Assembly (NCBI RefSeq): GCF_011304195.1
Contig: NZ_CP049887.1
Span: 496,001-560,000 of the forward strand
Length of the DNA: 64,000 nt
DNA from: Vagococcus hydrophili
Lineage (GTDB): Bacteria; Bacillota; Bacilli; Lactobacillales; Vagococcaceae
Direction of reading: 5' to 3'
Part shown: piece after piece, positions 45,855-55,585 of the stretch
Layout of the letters: each line of letters opens with the position of its first letter
Position numbering within the stretch: position 1 is the first letter of the stretch
The notes under the pieces: generated by a model
The model's input: only the letters and a program-made list of their open reading frames with translations
Told to the model about the DNA's origin: nothing
The model's database searches: none
Position numbers and translations under genes: made by a program

Positions 45855-48028
45855 TATTTTTTGGCAATTGGGATCATTGATAGAGCGATACGTTGTTTTT
45901 TTATATCTACTGAATCAACCCAAACAGTGACCACATCACCCACAGCGACAACATCAGTTGGATGCTTAACAAATTTCGTGCTTAATTTTGAGATATGCAC
46001 CATACCATCTTGTTTCACACCAATATCAACAAAAGCACCAAAATCCACAACGTTACGAACCGTTCCTTGCATTTCCATTCCAGCTTTTAAATCATCCATG
46101 CTTAACACATCTTGTCTTAAAAGTGGCGCCGGCATTTCGTCACGCATGTCTCTTCCTGGTTGTAAGAGTGCTTTTAACACATCTTCTAATGTTTCTTTAC
46201 CGATTTCAAGAGACTCACTTAAGTTATCCACAGATAGTTTGTTTAACACGTCTGTGGCTTCTTTCGTTCCTAGTTCCGCTAGAGAAATATTAACTTCTTT
46301 AAGTAAACTCTTAACCGTTGCATAACTTTCTGGATGAATCCCTGTATTATCTAAAATGTTTTTTCCATCTGGAATTCTTAAAAATCCGACCGCTTGTTCG
46401 TAAGCTTTAGGTCCTAAGCGAGGTACTTTTTTTAGCTCAGTTCGACTATTGAAAATACCATTTTCTTCTCTAAATAAGACTACATTTTTAGCAGTTGTTT
46501 TGTTTAACCCAGAAACATGTTGTAATAATTGGGCACTGGCTGTATTCACATTAACACCCACTTGGTTCACCGCTGTTTCCACAACAAAGTCCAGTTGTTC
46601 TGTTAAACGTTTTTGAGCCACATCATGTTGATATTGACCCACACCAACAGCTTTAGGATCAATCTTCACGAGCTCGGCTAAAGGATCTTGCAAACGTCTG
46701 GCGATACTTGCAGCACTACGTTCTTCGACTTGTAAATCTGGGAATTCTTCACGGGCAATGGCACTTGCAGAATAAACAGAAGCCCCTGCTTCATTTACAA
46801 TCACATAAAAAACTTCACGTTTAATTTGTTTCATTTGTTCTGAAACGAATAATTCAGATTCACGACTAGCTGTTCCGTTACCAATAGCGATCATCTCTAC
46901 CTTATATTCTTCAATAAAAGAGATTAATTCTTTCGGTGCTTCACTTCTTTTAGCTTGGGAAGCTGGTTTATGTGGATAAATCACCTTCACTGCAAGTAAT
47001 TTACCAGTAGCATCCACAACCGCTAACTTACAACCTGTTCTATAGGCTGGGTCAAATCCTAAAACAACTTTTCCTTTTAATGGGGATTGTAATAATAGGT
47101 TTCTTAAGTTTTCACCAAAAATAGCGATGGCTTGTTCATCTGCTTTGTCCGTTAATTCTCCACGGATTTCACGCTCAATTGCAGGACCAATAAAACGTTT
47201 ATAACTATCTTCATAAGCCGCTCTTACATAACTAGCTGCAGAACTTGCTTCATTAGTGATAATTTTTTTATCTAAATAATTAAAGATTCGTACTTCGTCA
47301 ACTGAAAGACCTGCCTTAATGACACCCTCTTTTTCCCCACGGTTAGCTGCTAATACGCGGTGAGAAGCGATTTTTTTAACTGGTTCATTGAAACTATAGT
47401 ACATCTCATAAACTTCAGTTTCATCTAAACTTTTGTCTTTTTCAGCTGTTTCAAAAATACCATTTTGCCAAACAAATTCTCTTAACCACTCACGATAACT
47501 TGGTTCATCACTAATCATTTCAGCAATGATTTCATGAGCTCCTGCTAAAACGTCTTTAACATCCTTCACATCTTTTTCTGGATTAATAAAGGTTTCAGCT
47601 TTCGTTTCAACATTTTCGTTCATTGGGAAAGATAATAACCATGTTGCAAAAGGTTCTAAACCACTTTCTTTAGCAATCGTTGCTTTCGTTCTTCTCTTTT
47701 GTTTAAAGGGACGATATAAATCTTCCACTTGTTGCATTTTTTTTGACGCTTTAATTTTTTTAGCTAACTCTTCGGTTAATTTACCTTGTTCTTCGATAAT
47801 ACGTAAGACTTCTTCTTTACGTTTAACTAACCCTTGTAAGTAACTGTATCTATCTTCTATTTCACGAATTTGAACCTCATCCAAGCTACCTGTCATTTCT
47901 TTACGGTATCTTGCGATAAAAGGCACTGTATTGCCTTCTTCTAAAAGTTTCAAGACAGTTGTTAACTGGGTACTTTTATAACTCTTTAATTCTTTTTCTA
48001 GTAATTTAAAAGCTTGTTGTTCTTGCAT
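45854..48028 (-). CDS. tex: Tex-family RNA-binding transcription accessory protein, 724 aa
   Basis: The order is an N-terminal helical domain (EEGNTVPFIARYRKEMTG), a YqgF/RNase H-like domain (VVLGFDPAYRTGCKLAVVD, about 318-336), helix-hairpin-helix segments (LPRLGPKAYEQA-like region) and a C-terminal S1 domain (VRNVVDFGAFVDIGVKQDG). Length is typical. Tex binds nucleic acids and affects transcription and stress survival. It is followed by the coupled sprT-like gene and preceded three bases away by the coiled-coil gene. Confidence 0.96.
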   Translation of the reverse strand: MQEQQAFKLLEKELKSYKSTQLTTVLKLLEEGNTVPFIARYRKEMTGSLDEVQIREIEDRYSYLQGLVKRKEEVLRIIEEQGKLTEELAKKIKASKKMQQVEDLYRPFKQKRRTKATIAKESGLEPFATWLLSFPMNENVETKAETFINPEKDVKDVKDVLAGAHEIIAEMISDEPSYREWLREFVWQNGIFETAEKDKSLDETEVYEMYYSFNEPVKKIASHRVLAANRGEKEGVIKAGLSVDEVRIFNYLDKKIITNEASSAASYVRAAYEDSYKRFIGPAIEREIRGELTDKADEQAIAIFGENLRNLLLQSPLKGKVVLGFDPAYRTGCKLAVVDATGKLLAVKVIYPHKPASQAKRSEAPKELISFIEEYKVEMIAIGNGTASRESELFVSEQMKQIKREVFYVIVNEAGASVYSASAIAREEFPDLQVEERSAASIARRLQDPLAELVKIDPKAVGVGQYQHDVAQKRLTEQLDFVVETAVNQVGVNVNTASAQLLQHVSGLNKTTAKNVVLFREENGIFNSRTELKKVPRLGPKAYEQAVGFLRIPDGKNILDNTGIHPESYATVKSLLKEVNISLAELGTKEATDVLNKLSVDNLSESLEIGKETLEDVLKALLQPGRDMRDEMPAPLLRQDVLSMDDLKAGMEMQGTVRNVVDFGAFVDIGVKQDGMVHISKLSTKFVKHPTDVVAVGDVVTVWVDSVDIKKQRIALSMIPIAKK

Positions 48029-48031
48029 TTT

Positions 48032-50230
48032 TTACTGCTTCCCCTCATTAAAAAAATATTTATCAATGTAATACGATACTTTTAAATAATACGTATCTAA
48101 ATAAGTAGACAACTCACTATAACCTTTTAAAAGATTTAAAGTCGACTTATCCATGGTAACATATTTTTTATTGAAAATTGATTTTTTTACTTCATATTCT
48201 AGATCTTCTTGGAAATCTTCCACATCTTCAATGAAAGGTGAGCACCATTCTAAAAAGGCAGTATTTTTATCTGTATCATCCATAATGAAAACTTGATCCC
48301 ATCTGAAGGTTAAAAATTTGAATGCCATGATGTATTTTTTATATTCAGATGATTTGATTCTCACATCTGTGTAATCATCTGTATCAAATGAACTTAAATA
48401 CTCTTGGATTCTTTCTTCATCTTTGACTTGATCTTTCTTTCTAATATTGATTAACTCTTCTGTCACCACATCTTCTACATAAGGGTCTGCTTCATAAGTG
48501 AAGTATTCATAGTCATAATCGTATTCGTAATCATAATCTTCGTCATCAGTAATGCTCTCTTCTACTGCAGGTTGTTTAGCAGGCTCGACGGGCTTAGTTA
48601 CTTCTTTAAAGTTAACTTCTGGTGTAGCTATCTCGCTAGTAATACGTGCCTCTAGTTTTTCAATTTGAGTGGTTAACAAATGAATTTCTTGACGATAAGA
48701 ATAAGCTTCATTATTTAGTTCTGTGTATTTGGTTTCTAGTGTTTCATATTTTTCTTCCCAATCACCCATATGAGCAAATTTTTCTTGCTTGACTTCTAGG
48801 GTTTCGATTTTTTCTTTTAGTAAATCATTAGTGACCTGGATATTTTTAACTTGAATATTTTTTTGAAGAAGTTCTTCTTCTAACGATTTATTTTCATTTT
48901 CTAATTCTTGCTTACTTACTTCATAGTTTTTAAATTTCTTTTCGAACTGGCTGACTTCTTTAACCTTTGATTCGCTATTCATTTTTTCTTGAGCTAACTT
49001 TTTGTTCACTTCTTTTAACTCAATCATTACTTTTTGATATTCATTTTTCTCCAAAGTCATTTGTTTTTCAATTTCTTTCAAATTGTTTTCTAAATAACTA
49101 TGATCTTCTCGTGCTTTTCCAATAAGATTTTCCTGATTGGTTTGTAATTTTTCTAAAGATTCATTTAAACGATTATTGGTGTTTTCATATTGTTGAACTG
49201 CTCGTTGTGCATCTGCTAATTGTGTTTTTAAAACCAGCTTTTCTTTAAAAACTTCTTTAAGTTTTGTTTCAATTAGAGACATTTGTTCCAAGCGACTTGT
49301 ATCTAATTTATTTTGTTTCAACATCTCATTTAATTTCAAATTCGCTTTATCTAATTGAATGTTCATCTCAGAGTTGATGTTGTCTTTGGTTGTTAAGGCC
49401 TGGATTTCTCTAACGTACCCTTTAATCTCTGTATTTAATTGTTCAATTTGATTTTCTTTTTGATACATTAAAGCAGTTGCTTCTTGAATTTTAGTTTCAT
49501 AAGTTAAGGTTTGTTGGCTACTACTACCTCTTAATTGGTTGTTTTCCTCGGTTAAACGTTGTTCCTTCACTCGAAAAGCTTCTACTTGTTTTTCATATGA
49601 AGCTAATTTACCTTGAAGATTATTAATATCCGCTAATAAAGCATTTTCTGTTGAGAGCATTTTAGCATCGATACTTTTTTCCATTTGATTTAAGCTTTGT
49701 AAAAAATCTTCTTGTTTTTTAGCTTCTAAGGTCATTTGTTTAATACGATCATCTTGTTCTTTCAAACGATTTTCGTAATTCATTGCAGGTGAGGTACTAG
49801 ATATATCTTCTTCCATATCAGATAAATAAGAGCCTAAAGCTTGTTCTCCAACTATCTTTTTAGTTACCTTTTCCAAACATTCATTTAAAATATTGGTTGC
49901 TGTAAAAATGATATTTCTAATTTCAGTTCCGGATAATTCTTCTGCTACTTTAAAACTAATTAAAAATTTAATCGTTTGATCCTCTTTAACTTGTAAAAAG
50001 GCACGATTAATCGGATAAGCTCCTAGTATTCTTTCCCATTCCTTGATCGTGACACGTCCAACAATGGAAAGATAGGTTTCTTCTAACAAGTCATTTTTCC
50101 AACTAAGCTCTAACTGATTAAAATTACCTAAATCTTGCTGTTTTGGTACTAGCAGCATACTACGATTATTGTTTTTAATTCTCTCTTTTTTAAAAATTCG
50201 ATAATTTATATTAAACTGATTCATTTCCAT
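48032..50230 (-). CDS. Large coiled-coil protein with acidic Tyr/Asp patch, 732 aa
   Basis: The N-terminal globular part (1-145) holds LELSWKNDLLEETYLSIVGR. Residues about 150-545 form a long coiled coil. A strikingly acidic, Tyr-rich stretch (near 565-590, DDEDYDYEYDYDYEYF) follows, then a helical C-terminal domain (about 620-732, with FKFLTFRWDQVFIMDD). No signal peptide or membrane segment is seen, so it is likely cytoplasmic. I do not recognise a family. The gap to tex is three bases and the phosphatase gene lies 30 bases upstream, suggesting one operon. Confidence 0.8.
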   Translation of the reverse strand: MEMNQFNINYRIFKKERIKNNNRSMLLVPKQQDLGNFNQLELSWKNDLLEETYLSIVGRVTIKEWERILGAYPINRAFLQVKEDQTIKFLISFKVAEELSGTEIRNIIFTATNILNECLEKVTKKIVGEQALGSYLSDMEEDISSTSPAMNYENRLKEQDDRIKQMTLEAKKQEDFLQSLNQMEKSIDAKMLSTENALLADINNLQGKLASYEKQVEAFRVKEQRLTEENNQLRGSSSQQTLTYETKIQEATALMYQKENQIEQLNTEIKGYVREIQALTTKDNINSEMNIQLDKANLKLNEMLKQNKLDTSRLEQMSLIETKLKEVFKEKLVLKTQLADAQRAVQQYENTNNRLNESLEKLQTNQENLIGKAREDHSYLENNLKEIEKQMTLEKNEYQKVMIELKEVNKKLAQEKMNSESKVKEVSQFEKKFKNYEVSKQELENENKSLEEELLQKNIQVKNIQVTNDLLKEKIETLEVKQEKFAHMGDWEEKYETLETKYTELNNEAYSYRQEIHLLTTQIEKLEARITSEIATPEVNFKEVTKPVEPAKQPAVEESITDDEDYDYEYDYDYEYFTYEADPYVEDVVTEELINIRKKDQVKDEERIQEYLSSFDTDDYTDVRIKSSEYKKYIMAFKFLTFRWDQVFIMDDTDKNTAFLEWCSPFIEDVEDFQEDLEYEVKKSIFNKKYVTMDKSTLNLLKGYSELSTYLDTYYLKVSYYIDKYFFNEGKQ

Positions 50231-50260
50231 TTTTTATCCCTCTCTTTTATAGCAGTCCTT

Positions 50261-50992
50261 TTAAAACTTGGGTTCCCATTTTTGGTTATTAAAATATTCA
50301 ACGTCTTGAACAATTCCCTCTTCACTAAAAATAACCCCGTGAATCGATCCTCCGTAGACACCGCCACCATCAAGTCCTACCTTACGATCAAATAACCATA
50401 ATTTAGTTTTAGTATCATCTTTATACAAATAACTACTTGGCGTATGTCCAAAAACAAAGGTTTTATCTGTTCTATTCATAGTGTGATGAAATTCTCCTCG
50501 GATCCATAAGAAATCTCTATGTGAGGTGTCTTGCCAATTTTTTAATTGTAGATTAACCCCAGCATGAACACAGACATAGTCTTTCCACTCAAAATAATAT
50601 GGTAGAGTATCTAAAAACCCAATCAATTCTTTGTACCTTGATTGAATCATTAGTGAAATTTCTGTAGGTGAGTATTCTTCTAGCGCGCCTTTGTGTAATA
50701 AACTTTCGATGGTTTCCCCACCACCATTTAAAAGATAGTTTGGATATCTATTTTCAGGATCTTTCAAAAAATCTAAAAATATTTGTTCATGATTACCTCG
50801 TAAATATATCGCTTGTCTATCCTTAACTAATCGATACCCTAACATTAAGCATTCTTTAGATTTTTTCCCTCGATCTAATAAATCACCTATCAAAACCAAT
50901 TGATGTAAGCTATCATCCACATGTTCTAAGAGAGATTTAAACAAATCATATTCCCCGTGTATATCACCTATAACAAATAGATATTTTTTCAT
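50261..50992 (-). CDS. Metallophosphoesterase of the serine/threonine phosphatase type, 243 aa
   Basis: The metal motifs of the PPP family appear in order: GDIHGEY at residue 9, GDLLDRGKKS at 36, RGNHEQ near 72, then VCVHAGVN and FGHTPSS. These bacterial PPP-like enzymes act on phosphoproteins or nucleotides such as Ap4A. The target is unknown. AGGAGGGAT precedes the ATG. It is followed by the coiled-coil gene. Confidence 0.92.
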   Translation of the reverse strand: MKKYLFVIGDIHGEYDLFKSLLEHVDDSLHQLVLIGDLLDRGKKSKECLMLGYRLVKDRQAIYLRGNHEQIFLDFLKDPENRYPNYLLNGGGETIESLLHKGALEEYSPTEISLMIQSRYKELIGFLDTLPYYFEWKDYVCVHAGVNLQLKNWQDTSHRDFLWIRGEFHHTMNRTDKTFVFGHTPSSYLYKDDTKTKLWLFDRKVGLDGGGVYGGSIHGVIFSEEGIVQDVEYFNNQKWEPKF

Positions 50993-51007
50993 TTATATCC
51001 CTCCTAA

Positions 51008-51042
51008 ATAAAAAGAGGTTGACTGTTAAGTCCCAACCTCTT
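51008..51042 (-). terminator. Terminator after the DUF1149 gene
   Basis: AAGAGGTTG pairs with CAACCTCTT, and on the minus strand it is followed by TTTTTATTT. Confidence 0.7.
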
Positions 51043-51133
51043 CATGTTGCATAAACTTACGCTTTCTTAAACTAGTTGATTTTCATTATTAAAAAACTGA
51101 CTATTTAAGTGTGTGTATGACTAAATCGACAAA

Positions 51134-51517
51134 TTATCCTTGTGAGAAGTTCAATTGAACACCAGGCGCATCTAAAGCAATCTCTGTTAATTCAAAAGCC
51201 ATACGTTCAATTAAAACAAATAATGGTCTAACAAGTTCGTTCACTTCATCGGATGTTAAATCTTCAATCTTATCAATTTTACGATCAACAACTTGTACAA
51301 ATTGTGCCACATCTCCTGATAAAATGACTTTTTCCAAAACAATTTTAAATTCAATTCTTAAACCTAAAATAGAATTTGTTTCTGCTTCAATTTCCATTTC
51401 ATCTTTAATTTCAAAGGGATTTAAGCTGACATTAATTGCTGTTTCCTCTGTGTGATCTTCTGGTAATGCATCATAGTGAAACCCTTGAACAAATTCTTGT
51501 TGTCTGATTAATTCCAT
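51134..51517 (-). CDS. DUF1149 family protein, 127 aa
   Basis: A SecB-like small protein family of Lactobacillales. The N-terminal MELIRQQEFVQGFHYD, the middle EFKIVLEKVILSGDVAQFVQ and the C-terminal helix ELVRPLFVLIERMAFELTEI fit it. The fold similarity to SecB is family knowledge; a chaperone role is unproven. It is probably monocistronic, with a terminator below and a TAAAAT element about 65 bases upstream. Confidence 0.88.
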   Translation of the reverse strand: MELIRQQEFVQGFHYDALPEDHTEETAINVSLNPFEIKDEMEIEAETNSILGLRIEFKIVLEKVILSGDVAQFVQVVDRKIDKIEDLTSDEVNELVRPLFVLIERMAFELTEIALDAPGVQLNFSQG

Positions 51518-51881
51518 AAAAAAACGACCTCTTTCAACTTTTTCTAATTTATAATTTTTTAATATTATTTCTCCTCTTCTATTTTACAATAAATTACGCT
51601 TAAAAGAAATCTAAAATTACAATCTCCTTTTAATATGCTCATTATGTTATATTTTATATTCATTAGAATCCCTACATTTTTCATAAAAGATACCCTTTAA
51701 CTTTTCTTAAATAACCTTATTACACAACTGTTACAGCTTATTTCACAGACTTTAGAAAAGTTTTTTTAATTAATAATCTATTTATAATAAATAAAAGTTT
51801 TTGTCTATTATCAATAACCATTTCTTAAAATCGTTATTTAAATCCAGGTTTTTCTTATTTATTTGCAAAAAAAAACAAAAA
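51518..51881. other. AT-rich gap without a recognisable gene
   Basis: About 360 bases between DUF1149 and the terminator of the signal-peptidase-like gene. It probably holds the DUF1149 promoter (TTGTAAAATAG near 51590, with a weak -35). I see no ORF with a ribosome site and no strong RNA fold. Confidence 0.5.
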
Positions 51882-51921
51882 ACTGCATAACTAAACTGAT
51901 AAATAAGTTTAGTTGTGCAGT
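51882..51921 (-). terminator. Strong terminator after the 265-aa signal-peptidase-like gene
   Basis: A 16-bp stem (51882-51897 with 51906-51921, one G-U pair), followed on the minus strand by TTTTTTGTTTTTTT. Confidence 0.92.
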
Positions 51922-51953
51922 CAAGACTATTTAATTTAAATAATTTTTATTAA

Positions 51954-52751
51954 TTAATGAATCGGTCTCGCCGTTTTTAAGGGAAATATACTCATTTTAA
52001 TCATTCCTTTAATCTCGTTTTCATCATATAACCCTAGCTGACGGCTATCCGCCACCTTTTGTCTATTATCTCCCAAAAGAAAATACTTTCTCTCCGGAAT
52101 ATTCTTAGTTCCTTTGTCCAAACCAACAATATGCTCGGTATCAAAATTAGAGGTATACACTTTTTTTGCATTTTTCTTTTCATACTTGAAATTAATAAAA
52201 TTATTTTTTAGGTAACTCTCTTCGTAATTAGAGTGATTGACCGTTAAAATATCGTCCTTCATTTGAATCGTATCGCCAGGCATTCCAATAACTCTTAACA
52301 ATTCTTCTTTACCTTCGTGCTCAACTAATACCACATCAAACCGAGAGACGGCTGATCCTTTTTGGTAAAGTAACGTTTCACCTGTTGTAATTTGAGCTTC
52401 CATACTTTTAGTTGCTGTTTCATAACGATCGTACTTAAATAAAATAATACCTGATACACTTAAAATAATCACAACTAATCCTATGACAACTAAATGAAAG
52501 GGTGTCAATTGTATACGCCATTTCTTTTTGGCTTTTTGTTTCTCATTCATTGCTTTTTTTAGCGCTTGTTTTTCTTCTATTTCTACAAACATTTTTTTTA
52601 AATCCTCATCAATTGAGGCCTCTGAGTGTTTCTTTTTTCGTTTCTTTTTTCCCGTATTTTTCTTTTTAGGAAAATGTTTATTAGATAAAACACCCCAAAC
52701 CGGATTCGTGTTCATATCCATCTCCGGGATTTTCTTTTCCTTCTTATTCAA
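51954..52751 (-). CDS. Signal peptidase I-like protein with Lys-rich N-terminal extension, lacking the usual catalytic Lys, 265 aa
   Basis: The first 82 residues are cytoplasmic and very basic. One membrane helix follows (85-105), then the SPase I domain. S116 is in TKSMEAQ, the serine box. The lysine box reads EELLRVIGMPGD, with Leu152 where type I peptidases have Lys before Arg. The final box LGDNRQKVADSRQLG is intact. The catalytic dyad therefore looks incomplete, as in the SipA-like pilus proteins or SpsA. It may be a chaperone-like or altered-activity homologue. The gene follows the TIM-barrel gene by 25 bases. Confidence 0.85.
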   Translation of the reverse strand: MNKKEKKIPEMDMNTNPVWGVLSNKHFPKKKNTGKKKRKKKHSEASIDEDLKKMFVEIEEKQALKKAMNEKQKAKKKWRIQLTPFHLVVIGLVVIILSVSGIILFKYDRYETATKSMEAQITTGETLLYQKGSAVSRFDVVLVEHEGKEELLRVIGMPGDTIQMKDDILTVNHSNYEESYLKNNFINFKYEKKNAKKVYTSNFDTEHIVGLDKGTKNIPERKYFLLGDNRQKVADSRQLGLYDENEIKGMIKMSIFPLKTARPIH

Positions 52752-52776
52752 AATCTAGCTCCTTCTACATAGAGTG

Positions 52777-53466
52777 TCATTCATTATCTAAGCGTTCTTG
52801 TTCGCGGTAAACATTCATTTTCTTACTAAATAGTGTTCCATTAGTTGGTGGAGTGTACGTAATTGCATTCGCACCAGCCTCTATGGTTTCAATGATTGAT
52901 TCCTCCGTTGGACCACCTGTAGCCATAATTGGAAAATCAGGAAAGTCTTTGCGGATTAATCTCACAATATGAGCGGTATCTTTACCACCACTCACATTTA
53001 ATATTTTAACTCCTGCTTCAATTTTTTCTCTCACATCTGTAAATTCAGAGGTAATCGTCCCAATAATAGGAATATCAATCATTTGTGAAATATCATAAAT
53101 GGTTTCTTTTGACGTTGGCGCATTTACAACCACTCCAATCGATCCATTGGCTTCTGCGAACATACTCATATTGACTGATCGATTTCCTTGTGTCAAACCA
53201 CCACCCACACCAGAAAAAACAGGTACATCTGCTGCTTCAATAATGCATTTCGTAATCGTTGGATGAGGTGTAAAAGGATAAACAGCAATGACTGCATCTG
53301 CATCAATATTTCTTATAATAGCAATATCGGTTGAATAACAAATAGATTTAATTCGCTTACCAAAAATTTTAATCCCAGTACACTCACGAATCACATTGGG
53401 CACATTGATCGTATCTTTTCTAAGGGGTGTGACTATTTCTGGAATTAATCTTTTTTCTTTTTTCAT
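52777..53466 (-). CDS. TIM-barrel phosphate-binding-type protein, 229 aa
   Basis: The alternating strand-helix pattern and glycine-rich loops (FSGVGGGLTQGN, VSGGKDTAH, MATGGPTEESI, ANAITYTPPTNG) indicate a ribulose-phosphate-binding barrel, like indole-glycerol-phosphate synthase or NanE. Such proteins in enterococci are usually called hydrolases without proof. No catalytic set is recognised, so no reaction is assigned. It is read towards the signal-peptidase-like gene and separated from the GH73 gene by a terminator. Confidence 0.65.
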   Translation of the reverse strand: MKKEKRLIPEIVTPLRKDTINVPNVIRECTGIKIFGKRIKSICYSTDIAIIRNIDADAVIAVYPFTPHPTITKCIIEAADVPVFSGVGGGLTQGNRSVNMSMFAEANGSIGVVVNAPTSKETIYDISQMIDIPIIGTITSEFTDVREKIEAGVKILNVSGGKDTAHIVRLIRKDFPDFPIMATGGPTEESIIETIEAGANAITYTPPTNGTLFSKKMNVYREQERLDNE

Positions 53467-53483
53467 GATATCTCCTCCTACAT

Positions 53484-53519
53484 AAAAAGCCAGTCACCAA
53501 GTAACCGGCTTGTGGCTTT
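53484..53519 (-). terminator. Terminator after the GH73 gene
   Basis: AAAAGCCA pairs with TGGCTTTT, with an inner AGTCAC/GGCTTG mismatch region. It lies right at the stop codon. Confidence 0.65.
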
Positions 53520-54151
53520 TATTTGTCATATTGATATAATTTATTTTTTTCAATCACACTAATTATTTTTGATGCATAGTTTGGATCAGTGGCGTAACCT
53601 GCACTTTGAAGGGCATTAGCTGCCGTTGTGTAATCAGAGGCTAATAAAACCCCTTGATACAAATAAGGATCCCAATCAACGCCATTTACAAATAACAACG
53701 TATGATCTCTCATACAATCTCCCCAACTCGCATACACTTTAAAATTAGCATTAATTTCAATCCATTTACCATCTTTAAATTCTTTTGTCTTTAGTTTAAC
53801 AGAATCGTCATGAGGACTAAATGATTTTATTCCAAATAAATTGTTATATTTAGCGCTCAGTTCACTACGTCCCCAATCAGATTCTAAAATGGCTTGACCT
53901 AATATAATACTCGGTAAGATACCATATGCTTGATGGAGTTCTTTTGCGACAGGGACTAATTGATTAATAAATTCTTCATTTGCTAAATTAGGGTCTTCTA
54001 TAGGAGCGGTTACTTCATTATTTGGGCCAGTCAGTCCTTTTAAGCTTAACATGAAAACAAATATGCCAATACCTATAATAATCATACTTAAAAAAATGGG
54101 GATTTTATTCAAGCCTACGGGGGCGTAATTTTTTCTTTTTCTTTTTGCCAT
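53519..54151 (-). CDS. GH73 N-acetylglucosaminidase, membrane-anchored, 210 aa
   Basis: One N-terminal membrane helix (residues about 17-36) is followed by a FlgJ/GH73 domain: LHQAYGILPSIILGQAILES with the catalytic Glu, then DWGRSELSAKYNNLFGIKSF and a late QSAGYATDPNYASKII. It cleaves beta-1,4-GlcNAc bonds of peptidoglycan outside the cell. Its ATG overlaps the stop of the VanY-type gene by one base, so the two wall hydrolases are co-translated. Confidence 0.93.
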   Translation of the reverse strand: MAKRKRKNYAPVGLNKIPIFLSMIIIGIGIFVFMLSLKGLTGPNNEVTAPIEDPNLANEEFINQLVPVAKELHQAYGILPSIILGQAILESDWGRSELSAKYNNLFGIKSFSPHDDSVKLKTKEFKDGKWIEINANFKVYASWGDCMRDHTLLFVNGVDWDPYLYQGVLLASDYTTAANALQSAGYATDPNYASKIISVIEKNKLYQYDK

Positions 54152-54900
54152 TATTTACCTACTTTTTTTAGTTGTTCGATATACTCTTCTAAAACAAGTT
54201 GATGCTTTGTCATGTACTCAGCATTTTCTTTGCCAACATACCGAATATGCCAGGGTTCATAATTAATTCCTGTGGTTTTTTCTTTGCCTTTTTCATAGCG
54301 AATCACAAAACCATAATTTTTAACATTTTGGGCTAACCATTTACCGGCATCTGTTTCACCAAAAGCCTCTTCTAAGGTGTTACCATCTTCGTACCATTTT
54401 GTATCAAGTACGTCTAGTGCTAAACCTGTATGGTGTTCACTTAAACCTGGAACGGTTAAATATTTCATGGCTAATTCTTTAGCTTCTTCTTCTGAGTGAC
54501 CTTGATCCAGATAATTTTGTGTATCTCTTGCTACAATTTCTTCCTGTTCAGCAACAGATCTGTAAGATGAAATTATCGTTAACTCAAAGCCAGCTTTTTT
54601 GGCTGCCTCAGAAAGAGCCAAGTAGTCATCATAGATTCGGCTATCCACTTTATGACCATCTGGTAATTCTTTTAAATTGGTTGGTTCCTCTTCTATTTTA
54701 TGTTCATTGTTAACTAAAATCAGATTCCAATCAGCTAATTTTCCAGGTAGAGGCTGCGTTGTTTGCTTGGTCTCTTCTTTAACAATAACGTGTGTCGATT
54801 CAGTTGTTTCTTTACTTGATTGATCATTTTTTTGGGTATGAAAAATGATTGCTAAGCAGATAAATAAACAGGTAATTCCGATAAATATTTTTTTTGCCAT
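54151..54900 (-). CDS. VanY/LdcB-type M15B D-Ala carboxypeptidase, 249 aa
   Basis: It has an N-terminal membrane helix (about 4-20), a Ser/Thr-rich linker and a zinc peptidase domain with SSYRSVAEQ, the first ligand set SEHHTGLALDV near residue 152, and EPWHIRYVG near 217. It trims peptide stems of peptidoglycan; D,D versus L,D specificity cannot be told. It is coupled to the downstream GH73 gene and follows the 187-aa gene by 18 bases. Confidence 0.92.
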   Translation of the reverse strand: MAKKIFIGITCLFICLAIIFHTQKNDQSSKETTESTHVIVKEETKQTTQPLPGKLADWNLILVNNEHKIEEEPTNLKELPDGHKVDSRIYDDYLALSEAAKKAGFELTIISSYRSVAEQEEIVARDTQNYLDQGHSEEEAKELAMKYLTVPGLSEHHTGLALDVLDTKWYEDGNTLEEAFGETDAGKWLAQNVKNYGFVIRYEKGKEKTTGINYEPWHIRYVGKENAEYMTKHQLVLEEYIEQLKKVGK

Positions 54901-54918
54901 AAATCTCTACATTTCCCC

Positions 54919-55482
54919 TTACTCTTTTACTTCATCTACACTTTGGTTATAGGTATCGATTAAATTTTCGTCTACCCATTCTATTAAATCAATTTGAGCT
55001 TCAGCAATTTGCTGTTGAATCACTCCTGGCATACAAAACTCTAAAATGTCATCGTATCCCCATTCACCGTAACTCATCATAATACGTAAATTCACCATAT
55101 TTTTTTTTGGATAGACTGTTTCTTTTTTATCTGAAACACTCTGCTGGGTAACCATTTCAACTTTTGTCATGCCTGTTTTAATCCACTCTTTAGCGATAAT
55201 TGATTTAAGTCGTTTATACTCAGAAACCACATAGTTTCGTTTCTCTGGGAAGAGAATTGTTTGTCTAGCAATTTTTTGAATTAACATCCACTCGTAATCA
55301 GAGAATAAACTCTTTAACTTTTGCATTTTTTCATTAGATAGTGGGTGTTGTCCTTTTTTCCATTGTTGCCATTCTTCAAAAGAGATAGCTAAGAAATGTT
55401 CACAAAATAATTTTTCACTAACAAATTGATCTTTGATTCGGTCTAACATAATATTAACAATTGCTTGATGCATTCTTTCCAC
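54919..55482 (-). CDS. Hypothetical cytoplasmic protein, 187 aa
   Basis: Mostly helical, without signal peptide or membrane segment. The N-terminal part (FEEWQQWKKGQHPLSNEKMQKL) has the rhythm of an HTH, and the C-terminal part is acidic. I recognise no named family. It is the first gene of a short operon with the carboxypeptidase and the glucosaminidase, so a regulatory role is possible but unsupported. Confidence 0.75.
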   Translation of the reverse strand: MERMHQAIVNIMLDRIKDQFVSEKLFCEHFLAISFEEWQQWKKGQHPLSNEKMQKLKSLFSDYEWMLIQKIARQTILFPEKRNYVVSEYKRLKSIIAKEWIKTGMTKVEMVTQQSVSDKKETVYPKKNMVNLRIMMSYGEWGYDDILEFCMPGVIQQQIAEAQIDLIEWVDENLIDTYNQSVDEVKE

Positions 55483-55585
55483 ACACCTTCCACATCTGTA
55501 TTTTCCGTTAAAACTCTTTCTATCATTTTACCCTTTCCATCATAAAAAAGCATCTTTTATGCAAATTTAAAAGAAATTTTAATAA

